The position numbers and the translations under genes are program-made. This document shows positions 1-10,159 of a DNA stretch of 10,449 nt, piece after piece (positions within the stretch are counted from its first letter, which is position 1; each line of letters opens with the position of its first letter). The notes under the pieces were generated by a model. That model was given only the letters and a program-made list of their open reading frames with translations. It ran no database searches and was not told the origin of the DNA. The stretch comes from DATDCY01 sp964513745 (GTDB taxonomy: Bacteria; JAUVQV01; DATDCY01), in assembly GCA_964513745.1 (NCBI GenBank), contig CAZEOK010000106.1, positions 1 through 10,449 on the forward strand, in the 5' to 3' direction.

Positions 1-411
1 TGCCTCGGCGCGCAGATGATCGCGAAGGCCGCCGGCGCCGCGGTGACGAAAAACCGCGTCGAGGAGGTCGGCTGGAGCACGGTGAGCCTGACCGACGAGG
101 GGCAGGCCGATCCGCTCTTTTGCGGCCTGCCCGCCACCCTGCCGGTCTTCCAGTGGCACGGGGACACCTTTGCTATCCCGGCCGGAGGTGTGCTGCTCGC
201 AACCGGCAGCGACTGTCACCACCAGGCCTTCCGATTCCGGCGATCCTACGGGCTGCAGTTCCACCTCGAGGCGGACCGCGCGCTGCTCGCGGAGTGGTTT
301 GCCGGCAAGGAGGCCGGAGGTGAAATCCTGCGCCGCTGCGACGAACTCGCGCCCGCTGTCGGCCGCCACGTCCGCGCGCTTTTCACGAACTTCCTCGCTC
401 TCGCGCTCTGA
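1..411 (+). CDS. Class I glutamine amidotransferase (GMP-synthase-like GATase), 5'-truncated
   Basis: C-terminal 136 codons of a triad-type class I glutamine amidotransferase, which hydrolyses glutamine and passes ammonia to a partner domain or protein. The frame is open from base 1: the first codons read CLGAQ, the nucleophile-elbow motif (G-x-C-x-G-x-Q), so the window begins exactly on the catalytic Cys. The other triad members are His and Glu in LQFHLE (codons at 262-264 and 268-270). VFQWHGDTF and the following C..QAFR segment are typical of stand-alone GATases related to the GuaA amidotransferase domain. No synthetase domain follows; the protein ends about 46 residues after the triad Glu with TGA at 409. 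The true acceptor reaction cannot be told from this fragment. A free-standing GATase next to GOGAT genes fits nitrogen metabolism, but that link is an inference. Confidence 0.85.
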   Translation, partial: CLGAQMIAKAAGAAVTKNRVEEVGWSTVSLTDEGQADPLFCGLPATLPVFQWHGDTFAIPAGGVLLATGSDCHHQAFRFRRSYGLQFHLEADRALLAEWFAGKEAGGEILRRCDELAPAVGRHVRALFTNFLALAL

Positions 412-479
412 GGCTCGGTGGGTTTGGGCGCACACCGGCGTCACCGTCTTTTCCTGCAGCTTGCCGTGCCTGGGTGGCA

Positions 480-496
480 TTGTGAATATTTCACTT
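480..496. promoter_or_regulatory. Rex-like dyad in an AT-rich promoter patch upstream of the CBS gene
   Basis: The 163-nt gap between the GATase and the CBS gene turns AT-rich at about 479-530, in contrast to the GC-rich surroundings. It contains TTGTGAA-TAT-TTCACTT (480-496), with perfect inner arms GTGAA/TTCAC. This resembles the Rex operator consensus TTGTGAA-N4-TTCACAA, but the spacer is one base short and the last two bases differ. It also resembles a CRP half-site pair with wrong spacing. Immediately downstream, TTGCCA (504-509) and TTTAAT (524-529) are possible -35/-10 elements, but their 14-nt spacing is poor. A promoter in this patch is likely; the identity of the regulator is speculative. 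Confidence 0.35.
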
Positions 497-574
497 GTTT
501 CCCTTGCCAATCTGGTTATCTTTTTTAATAGGGGCACACAAGGGACGGCGAGGCGGGACAAAGGAGGCGCTTTC

Positions 575-1090
575 ATGGGAAACCCAAAACAGGCGGGCGA
601 ACGGTTGGACGACATCGGGAAAATTATGCCGAAGTCCACGAGCGGATCCACGTTGGTGCGAATGGTGCTTCAGAAAAAGGCCCACCGCGACGTTTGCACG
701 GTCGGCCCGAAAGTGCCCGTATTCGACGCGCTTGGCCTGATGGCCACGCGGAACATCGGCGCCCTGGTGGTGATGGACGGTGATCGCGTGGTGGGAGTTG
801 TCAGCGAGCGCGACTACGCCCGCAAAGTGATCCTGACCGGCAAGTCTTCCCGGGAGACGGCGGTCGAGCAGATCATGGGGACGCCTGCCGTGACGGTTAC
901 TCCGGCGACGACGGTTGCCGAGTGCATGGCGCTCATGACGGCACGTTTCATCCGTCATCTCCCCGTGGTCGAGGACGGGTCCCTTGTCGGCTTGGTCTCC
1001 ATCGGCGATATCGTGAAGTCGCTCTTCGAAGAGCAGGAGCAGCGGATCGGGAATATCGAGGCCTACATCAGCGGCGGTTATCCGGCCTGA
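575..1090 (+). CDS. Stand-alone CBS-pair (Bateman module) protein
   Basis: A 171-aa cytoplasmic protein made of one tandem CBS pair, a module that in this family binds adenine nucleotides or related ligands and senses energy state. CBS1 spans about residues 38-92 and ends with GVVSERDYARKV. CBS2 spans about 100-155 and ends with GLVSIGDIVKSL. Both have the G-h-[VI]-S-x-x-D signature that forms the nucleotide cleft. The tail QRIGNIEAYISG is the usual C-terminal helix of these small proteins. No enzymatic or DNA-binding domain is present, so it probably acts by binding a ligand or partner. The start at 575 is chosen because AAAGGAGG (560-567) lies 7 nt upstream. The first ~25 residues are not part of the CBS fold, and an internal ATG at 662 is a less likely start without such a ribosome site. 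The target is unknown. Confidence 0.9.
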   Translation: MGNPKQAGERLDDIGKIMPKSTSGSTLVRMVLQKKAHRDVCTVGPKVPVFDALGLMATRNIGALVVMDGDRVVGVVSERDYARKVILTGKSSRETAVEQIMGTPAVTVTPATTVAECMALMTARFIRHLPVVEDGSLVGLVSIGDIVKSLFEEQEQRIGNIEAYISGGYPA

Positions 1091-1156
1091 CCACGGCCGG
1101 GCAGGTCGCGCCGGCGAACGATGAAAGCCCTGCTTGCCGGATGATCCCGGCCGTGG
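1091..1156. repeat. Perfect 11-bp inverted repeat directly after the CBS stop codon
   Basis: CCACGGCCGGG (1091-1101) and CCCGGCCGTGG (1146-1156) are exact reverse complements around a 44-nt centre. The left arm starts at the first base after the CBS TGA. A second short pairing, GCAGG (1101-1105) with CCTGC (1129-1133), could compete with or extend the stem. No T-run follows the right arm, so it is not a classical intrinsic terminator. It may be an RNA 3'-end stabiliser, part of a Rho-dependent terminator, or a remnant of a mobile repeat. The remainder of the gap up to gltB shows nothing else clear apart from the promoter below. Confidence 0.6.
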
Positions 1157-1288
1157 ACGACGATACCGGACGGGTTGGTTTCCCCGCCGCTAACCAGGAA
1201 CAGCGAGGCTGGGGGCGCATCGGTCAGACCCCGCGCTGGATCACGGAGACATCCGAACCACACGGCGAGCGAGTCCGCGCCGGCCATG

Positions 1289-1297
1289 TGATAGAAT
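1289..1297 (+). promoter_or_regulatory. Extended -10 promoter for gltB
   Basis: TGATAGAAT combines a TG-n extension (1289-1291) with TAGAAT (1292-1297), which matches the sigma-70 -10 hexamer at 5 of 6 bases. No good -35 is seen 16-18 bp upstream, as is common for extended -10 promoters. The expected transcription start near 1304 gives a leader of about 33 nt before the chosen gltB start. No sigma-54 motif was found here, unlike at glnN. Confidence 0.45.
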
Positions 1298-1336
1298 GCA
1301 CCGCTCTGACAGCCGATGCAGCAAGCAAGGACGGAA

Positions 1337-5898
<4,562 letters not shown>

Positions 5899-5899
<1 letters not shown>

Positions 5900-6066
5900 T
5901 GGGCAAAAGCTTCTGGGGTGCGTGCGGGCTGCGGGGTCCTGTCGCTGCGGACCTCCGTCGTGCTCCCTTCGGTCCGCCGACGGAGACCTCCCCTTCGCGC
6001 CACCCCTCCGCCACCCAGTATCCAGCGCGTCCGGATCTTGAGTTTTCGGGGCTCGCTCGTGGGTAA
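5899..6066 (+). CDS. 55-codon ORF bridging gltB and gltD (function uncertain)
   Basis: An open frame starting at ATG 5899, which overlaps the gltB stop by one base (TAATG), and ending at TAA 6064-6066, which overlaps the gltD GTG start at 6059 by eight bases. A good ribosome site, GGAGGT (5881-5886), lies 12 nt upstream, inside the 3' end of gltB. The predicted peptide begins MGKSFWGACG, is rich in Pro, Arg and Ser, has no recognisable domain, and most of it is encoded by the dispersed repeat at 5921-6017. It is unlikely to be a conserved protein. Its likely importance is positional: translating it would carry ribosomes from gltB to gltD. The opening codons MGK match the usual first residues of GltD, so this ATG may be the ancestral gltD start. 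Confidence 0.35.
5921..6017 (+). repeat. Dispersed intergenic repeat, copy A (with internal hairpin)
   Basis: Two blocks, 5921-5954 and 5991-6017, match the reverse strand of 7535-7595 at about 30/34 and 25/27 positions by hand alignment. They are separated here by 36 nt (5955-5990) that copy B lacks. That extra piece forms a stem, CTCCGTCG (5953-5960) with CGACGGAG (5978-5985) and a 17-nt loop, and is bounded by the direct repeat GACCTCC at 5950-5956 and 5985-5991. The copy sits in the gltB-gltD junction. No transposase is encoded, so it would be a non-autonomous or REP/MITE-like element; the family was not identified. Confidence 0.75.
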
Positions 6067-7492
6067 GATCACCGGCTTTATCGAATATACGCGCGAAGAC
6101 GCGCCCAAGCGTCCCGTCGCCGAGCGGATACGCGACTTCCGCGAGATCGAACAGCTTCTGCCGGAGGACCGCCTCCGGCGGCAGGCGGCGCGCTGCATGG
6201 ACTGCGGCGTGCCGTACTGCCACACCTTCGGCTGCCCGCTGCACAACCGCATCCCGGATTGGAACGACATGGTCTGGCGCGGTCAGTGGCGCCGCGCGCT
6301 GGATCTGCTGCACGCGACGAACAACCTGCCCGAGGTGACCGGCAGGATCTGCCCGGCGACCTGCGAGGCCTCCTGCACGCTGGGCATCAACGCCCCGGCG
6401 GTGAGCATCCGCCAGATCGAGCTGCAGATCGTCGAGCGCGGCTGGCGCGAGGGGTGGATCGTCCCGCAGCCGGCCCCGCGACGCACCGGCAAGCGGGCCG
6501 TCGTTGTCGGCTCCGGGCCCGCCGGTCTCGCCGCGGCCCAGCAGCTGGCGCGAGCCGGCCACTCGGTTGTCGTCTACGAGAAGGCCGACCGTGCGGGCGG
6601 GATCCTGCGCTACGGCATTCCCGATTTCAAGCTCGAGAAGTGGGTCCTCGACCGGCGCATCGCGCAAATGGAGGCTGAGGGGGTCATCTTCGAGACCCGC
6701 GTCGATGCCGGGCGTGACGTCTCCGTGAACTACCTGCGGCGGACCTTCGACGCCGTCGTCGTGGCCGCCGGCTCGCGCGTCCCGCGCGACGTCGTCCTCC
6801 CGGGCCGGGACCTCGGCGGGGTCCACATGGCGATGGATTTCCTGACCGCCCAGAATCACCGCGTCGCCGGCGACATCCTCCCCCCTGCGGCGGACATCAG
6901 CGCCGCCGGGCGGACCGTGGTCGTGGTCGGCGGTGGCGACACCGGCGCGGACTGCGTCGGCACGGCCCGCCGCCAGGGCGCGGCCTCGATCACCCAGGTC
7001 GAAATCCTCCCGGAGCCGCCGAAGGAGCGCTCGATTGACAACCCGTGGCCGGCCTGGCCGCAGATTCTGCGAACCGGGACATCTCACGACGAGGGCTGCA
7101 CCCGGATGTGGGGGATCTCGACGAAGGAGATCCTCGGCGATGACGCGGGTCGGGTGCGGACTCTGCGCTGCGTCAGGGTCGAGTGGGGCCCCGCCGATGC
7201 CGCCGGGCGGCGCTCGTTCAAGGAGGTCCCCGGCTCCGAGTTCGAGCTCAAAGCCGATCTGGTGGTCTTCGCGATGGGCTTCGTGCACACCGAGCACAGC
7301 GCTCTCGTCACCGACTTCGGCCTCGAGCTCAACCCGGGGGCCTGCCTGTTGACCGATGCCGACCTGATGACCTCGGCGCCGGGGGTCTTCGCCGCCGGCG
7401 ACTGCGTGCTGGGCGCGCGACTGATCGTCACCGCGATCGACCAGGGCCGCCGCGCGGCGGCGGCCGCGGACCGCTACCTGCGGACGAAATAG
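6059..7492 (+). CDS. gltD: Glutamate synthase (NADPH) small subunit, GltD
   Basis: The 477-aa beta subunit of GOGAT (family about 470-490 aa). It takes electrons from NADPH through FAD and iron-sulfur clusters and passes them to GltB. The N-terminal iron-sulfur domain has C46, C49, C54 and C59, and then C98, C102 and C106 (GRICPATCEASC). The FAD dinucleotide fold is VVVGSGPAGLAAA (GxGxxG at 151-156), the NADPH fold is VVVGGGDTGADC (291-296), and the closing FAD motif is GVFAAGDCVLGARLIVTAI. The start is GTG 6059, because the protein then begins (V/M)GKITGFIEY, the normal GltD N-terminus (MGKxTGFxEY). A GTG further upstream at 5918 would add a 47-residue tail encoded by the repeat and is rejected. 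The GTG start has only a weak ribosome site (around CGGGGC). GltB and GltD are normally adjacent; here about 160 nt of repeat-derived DNA intervenes. Confidence 0.95.
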   Translation: MGKITGFIEYTREDAPKRPVAERIRDFREIEQLLPEDRLRRQAARCMDCGVPYCHTFGCPLHNRIPDWNDMVWRGQWRRALDLLHATNNLPEVTGRICPATCEASCTLGINAPAVSIRQIELQIVERGWREGWIVPQPAPRRTGKRAVVVGSGPAGLAAAQQLARAGHSVVVYEKADRAGGILRYGIPDFKLEKWVLDRRIAQMEAEGVIFETRVDAGRDVSVNYLRRTFDAVVVAAGSRVPRDVVLPGRDLGGVHMAMDFLTAQNHRVAGDILPPAADISAAGRTVVVVGGGDTGADCVGTARRQGAASITQVEILPEPPKERSIDNPWPAWPQILRTGTSHDEGCTRMWGISTKEILGDDAGRVRTLRCVRVEWGPADAAGRRSFKEVPGSEFELKADLVVFAMGFVHTEHSALVTDFGLELNPGACLLTDADLMTSAPGVFAAGDCVLGARLIVTAIDQGRRAAAAADRYLRTK

Positions 7493-7534
7493 CATGACAC
7501 CCGCGAATTGCATTGTCTGTTGATGCATGGGACA

Positions 7535-7595
7535 TGGTTGGCGGAGGAGTGGCGCGAAGGGAAGGTGCGCAGCGTCGGGACCCCGCAGCCGCACG
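7535..7595 (-). repeat. Dispersed intergenic repeat, copy B (inverted relative to copy A)
   Basis: On the reverse strand, 7595-7563 matches block 1 of copy A (starting CGTGCGGCTGCGGGGTCC) and 7561-7535 matches block 2 (CCCTTCGCGCCACTCCTCCG). It lacks the 36-nt hairpin insert of copy A. It lies in the 185-nt gap between gltD and the cytochrome gene, so the two copies face each other across gltD. The copy is bracketed by GTTGATGCAT (7519-7528) and GTTGATGTAT (7605-7614), a 9/10 direct repeat that could be an old target duplication. Confidence 0.75.
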
Positions 7596-7621
7596 GGAAC
7601 ATCGGTTGATGTATCATTTGA

Positions 7622-7640
7622 ATCCGTACTCAGTACGGAT
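7622..7640. promoter_or_regulatory. Perfect 19-bp palindrome upstream of the cytochrome gene (candidate operator)
   Basis: ATCCGTACT-C-AGTACGGAT is an exact 9-bp dyad around a single centre base, located 37 bp before the cytochrome start codon. TTGAAT (7618-7623) overlaps its left edge and TAAATA (7642-7647) follows its right edge, so it could lie between a weak -35/-10 pair. Alternatively, TATCAT (7612-7617) could be the -10, placing the dyad at the start of the transcript. A symmetrical element of this length in a promoter is typical of a dimeric regulator site. As RNA it could form a 7-bp hairpin with a 5-nt loop. The regulator is unknown. Confidence 0.5.
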
Positions 7641-7677
7641 GTAAATAAACGCAATAATTACCTGGAGGAAACTGACC

Positions 7678-8142
7678 ATGCGCAAGCACTTCCACACCTT
7701 GTTCGCCGCCGCCCTGACCCTGGCCGCCACTCCCGCGCTCTGCGCCGATCCCACACCGCTCGCCGAGGGCAAGGCGCTCTTCGAGAAAAAGTGCGTGACC
7801 TGCCACACGCTCGAACGCTCGCTCGCCGTGCAGGCCGACCGCGCCGGTTGGGAGGGCACCGTCAAGCAGATGATCACCAAGGGAGCGGACCTTGACAAAG
7901 CACAGGTCGAGCCGATCCTCGGGTACCTGGCCGCGAAATCCGCATTCGAGACCAAGTGCAACACCTGTCACGACCTGCAGAAGCCGCTCACGGCGATCAA
8001 GGATGCCGAGCAGTGGAAGGCTACCGTCCAGAGAATGTCGGCCATGAAGCCCGGTCACCTTGCTGACGCCGATGCCGGGGCGATCACCCTGTATCTCTCG
8101 CTGATCACCCCGGTGGCTCCGGTCACGCCGGCCGCGAAATAA
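7678..8142 (+). CDS. Periplasmic diheme cytochrome c with two tandem heme modules
   Basis: A 154-aa exported electron carrier. Residues 1 to about 23 are a Sec signal peptide (MRKH, then a hydrophobic run ending ATPALCA). Two CxxCH heme sites follow: CVTCH (39-43) and CNTCH (94-98). The two halves are an internal duplication: each has F-E-x-K-C before the heme, a Trp 19 residues after the first Cys (W58, W113), and a Met 26 residues after it (M65, M120), the likely axial ligands. The W...V..M pattern resembles the heme domains of quinohemoprotein amine dehydrogenase and related cytochromes, but no dehydrogenase partner is present. The tail is Pro/Ala-rich (TPVAPVTPAAK). The start has a strong ribosome site, GGAGG (7664-7668), nine nt upstream. 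It appears monocistronic, bounded by a repeat and palindrome upstream and a stem-loop downstream. The redox partner is unknown. Confidence 0.9.
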   Translation: MRKHFHTLFAAALTLAATPALCADPTPLAEGKALFEKKCVTCHTLERSLAVQADRAGWEGTVKQMITKGADLDKAQVEPILGYLAAKSAFETKCNTCHDLQKPLTAIKDAEQWKATVQRMSAMKPGHLADADAGAITLYLSLITPVAPVTPAAK

Positions 8143-8156
8143 TCCCGACCGACCAG

Positions 8157-8188
8157 CCGGTCCGGCGGTCCCGTCATCGCCGGACCGG
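8157..8188 (+). terminator. Stem-loop downstream of the cytochrome gene
   Basis: CCGGTCCGGCG (8157-8167) and CGCCGGACCGG (8178-8188) pair perfectly over 11 bp around a 10-nt loop, starting 15 bp after the cytochrome stop. The stem is very GC-rich, but only TCTT follows, so termination efficiency is uncertain. It may instead mark a 3' processing end. Confidence 0.6.
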
Positions 8189-8243
8189 TCTTCCGGCGCT
8201 CACGCCCCGGACGCTGTCCAGCTTGCCGAAAAACTGCAAGGAG

Positions 8244-8310
8244 CAGGCTGCTGAGCCGGGTTCTGTTGCACGGCGTGCAATGCCGCGGACGGGTCTATTT
8301 CAGCAGCCTG
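8244..8310. repeat. Nested inverted repeats upstream of the NERD-helicase gene
   Basis: CAGGCTGCTGA (8244-8254) and TCAGCAGCCTG (8300-8310) are perfect 11-bp reverse complements separated by 45 nt. Within the centre is a second dyad, TTGCAC-GGC-GTGCAA (8266-8280). The right outer arm ends at the base before the TG of the putative extended -10. If that promoter is used, the structure is not transcribed and would act as DNA (operator or repeat remnant). If transcription comes from upstream, it could fold as a branched RNA hairpin. Repeats of this general look (CAGGCTGCTGA ends) may be dispersed elsewhere in the genome; only one copy is seen in this window. Confidence 0.65.
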
Positions 8311-8319
8311 TGCTACGAT
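8311..8319 (+). promoter_or_regulatory. Extended -10 element giving a possibly leaderless NERD-helicase mRNA
   Basis: TGC-TACGAT: a TG extension (8311-8312) and a 4/6 -10 hexamer (8314-8319). Transcription would start near 8326-8327, on or beside the ATG at 8327. This fits the absence of any ribosome binding site before that ATG. No convincing -35 is present. Confidence 0.35.
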
Positions 8320-8326
8320 CCCAGCC

Positions 8327-10015
8327 ATGGCGCTCATGGTGCCGCCCTCGCCTCCTCTGTGGCGTCCCGGCTGGTTCGCCGAAAAGAATCTCTTCGAGGC
8401 GTTGCGCGCCGGCCTCTCCGACCAGTTCCACGTCTTTCACGACTACGCCTACCTCGGCAGCGTACAGCCCCGCGAGGGAGCGGTCGACTTTCTCGTCGTC
8501 CACCGCGAGCTCGGCATGCTCGCGATCGAGTGCAAGGGGGACGGCGTCCACCTGCGCGGCGACGGCACCTGGATGCGCGTCGTCGCCGGCGGCCGCGAGG
8601 AGCCACTCGGCGAGAGCCCATTCCGCCAGTCGCAGCGGCACATCAAGGAGCTCGTCGAGGAGCTGCGCCCGAAGATCCGGCACCTCTTCCCAGAGCTCGA
8701 CGGCACCTTCCCCTTCGTTCATGGCCACGCCGTCGCCTTTCCCTGCGTCAGCGCCGGCCGCCTCGGCCCCCTGCCCGCCGAGGTGTCGCAGCAGATCGTC
8801 CTCTTCGGCGATGACCTGCCCCGCCTCGACCGGCGCGTCCCGGAGATCCTCGGGTACTGGGGGAGCGGCCGCGCTCCGGCCCGCGTACTCGACGAGCACC
8901 AGTTCACGCAGTTTCGCAAACACGTCCTGCTGCCACGCTGGAGGCTCGCCCCCACCTTCGGCGCCCGGCTGGAGCTGGACAGCCAGGCCATCGTCCGGCT
9001 GAGCGACGAGCAGGTCGAGGTTCTCCGCAGCCTGGTGTCCGCCCCGCGCCTCTGCGTCCGCGGCGGCGCCGGCAGCGGCAAGACCCTGCTCGCTCTCGAG
9101 GTTGCCCGCGCTGCCGCGCTCGAAGGCAGGCGGATCCTGCTGACCTGCTTCAACGTCGCGCTCGCACGGTGGATCGGCGAGACCGTCCGATCCTGGGGCC
9201 CTCTGGCTGAACGCGTCCGGGCCGCGACCTTCCATGACCTCTGCCGGGAGGCCGCGGCCACGATGGGTGACGTCCCTCACCCGCCGCCCTCCAGCGACAA
9301 GGCGGCCGCCGGCACGTACTGGGACGAACTGATGCCGGAAAGGCTTTTATCGGCGCTCGCGGCCGGCCGGCTGCCCCGCTACGACGCCGTGGTCGTCGAC
9401 GAGGGCCAGGACTTCCACCGGGACTGGTTCGACCTGCTCGAAGGTCTCCTGAGCGATCCGCGGGGGGGGACGTTCGTCGTATTCCTCGACCAGGCCCAGG
9501 ACATCTTCGGGACGGGCTGCGACCTCCCCGCTTACCCTGCTGCGAATCTCGGCGTTAACTTCCGCAACACGCGCAGTATCGCCGGATACCTGCTCGGCCT
9601 GTCCGAGCGGGGTGCGGCGCCGTTTTCGCGCAGCCCGGAGGGCGAGCCGCCGACGTTCCACGCCCAGCCCCGTGGCAGGGCCGCCGCCGCGCGCGCCGTC
9701 GAGCGGCTCGTCGACGATCTGGTGAACGAGAAAAGCATCCCACCCGGACGGATCACGATCATCGCCCCGCACACCAGGAAGAACAGCTGCCTGCGGGACG
9801 TCGATCGCCTCGGCGGGCAGCTGCTCTCGACCGACCCGCTCGACCGCGCAGGCTCGGTGCTCTGCACGACCATCCAGAAGTTCAAGGGCCTCGAGTCCGA
9901 CGTCGTCATCCTGGTGGACGTGCGCGAGGACGACCTCTTCTGCGGCCGCTCGTTCCTCTACACCGCGGCGGCGCGGGCCCGGGTGCTGCTGCACGTATTC
10001 GAGGTACGAGAGTGA
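8327..10015 (+). CDS. NERD nuclease-related domain fused to UvrD-like superfamily 1 helicase
   Basis: A 562-aa, probably cytoplasmic, DNA/RNA-processing protein. Residues ~15-130 form a NERD domain: E19, D54 in GAVDFLVVH, and the E-x-K pair E68/K70 in MLAIECKGDGV give the D-(E-x-K) metal-nuclease pattern. Residues ~225-560 are a complete SF1 helicase core: Q-motif region (LSDEQVEVL), Walker A GGAGSGKT (246-253), motif Ia LLTCFNVALARW, motif II VVVDEGQDF (355-363), motif III FLDQAQDIFG, motif IV NFRNTRSIA, motif V TTIQKFKGLESDVVIL, motif VI YTAAARARVLL. The core is short, without the large 1B/2B insertions of UvrD, Rep or PcrA. All catalytic motifs look intact. It stands alone, with no nuclease, methylase or toxin partner beside it. 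NERD-helicase proteins are annotated as DNA repair or DNA processing, and nuclease-helicase fusions occur in phage defence; the actual role here is not shown. The ATG at 8327 has no Shine-Dalgarno sequence; ATG 8336 is an alternative. Confidence 0.88.
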   Translation: MALMVPPSPPLWRPGWFAEKNLFEALRAGLSDQFHVFHDYAYLGSVQPREGAVDFLVVHRELGMLAIECKGDGVHLRGDGTWMRVVAGGREEPLGESPFRQSQRHIKELVEELRPKIRHLFPELDGTFPFVHGHAVAFPCVSAGRLGPLPAEVSQQIVLFGDDLPRLDRRVPEILGYWGSGRAPARVLDEHQFTQFRKHVLLPRWRLAPTFGARLELDSQAIVRLSDEQVEVLRSLVSAPRLCVRGGAGSGKTLLALEVARAAALEGRRILLTCFNVALARWIGETVRSWGPLAERVRAATFHDLCREAAATMGDVPHPPPSSDKAAAGTYWDELMPERLLSALAAGRLPRYDAVVVDEGQDFHRDWFDLLEGLLSDPRGGTFVVFLDQAQDIFGTGCDLPAYPAANLGVNFRNTRSIAGYLLGLSERGAAPFSRSPEGEPPTFHAQPRGRAAAARAVERLVDDLVNEKSIPPGRITIIAPHTRKNSCLRDVDRLGGQLLSTDPLDRAGSVLCTTIQKFKGLESDVVILVDVREDDLFCGRSFLYTAAARARVLLHVFEVRE

Positions 10016-10120
10016 CTTCCTCTCGTGCGCGGAAGGGAGTATTCTTCAAAACTGATGGGGCGGCAGCGACCAACCGGTATGATTAGCCGAATTAAACCGA
10101 CGATTTTGTCGTCTCGGATT

Positions 10121-10159
10121 GCGCATTGAGCCGCAAGGCGGACGGAATGCGCCTGTTTT
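10121..10159 (+). terminator. Probable intrinsic terminator of the NERD-helicase gene
   Basis: GCGCATT (10121-10127) pairs with AATGCGC (10146-10152), enclosing an inner CCGC/GCGG hairpin (10131-10134 with 10138-10141). The outer stem is followed three bases later by TTTT (10156-10159) and a second T-run (TTTTT at about 10167). About 100 bp after the helicase stop, this arrangement suits a Rho-independent terminator. A smaller hairpin, GACGA/TCGTC (10099-10103 with 10109-10113), precedes it. Confidence 0.55.

Noticed and set aside
481..495. CRP-type site TGTGA...TCAC upstream of the CBS gene.
   Set aside because: The spacing between half-sites is 5 rather than 6 bases, and the right half ends TCACT; the Rex-like reading fits somewhat better, though it is also imperfect.
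170..574. In-frame extension of the CBS protein back to 170.
   Set aside because: It overlaps the GATase reading frame and crosses the AT-rich promoter patch; ATG 575 has a near-perfect Shine-Dalgarno sequence.
1316..1336. Alternative ATG at 1316 for gltB.
   Set aside because: No ribosome site lies before it, whereas AAGGA precedes the ATG at 1337; both yield the same mature protein after removal before Cys.
5918..6058. Upstream GTG at 5918 giving GltD a 47-residue N-terminal extension.
   Set aside because: The extension is encoded by the dispersed repeat and has no family similarity, while GTG 6059 gives the normal GltD N-terminus and length.
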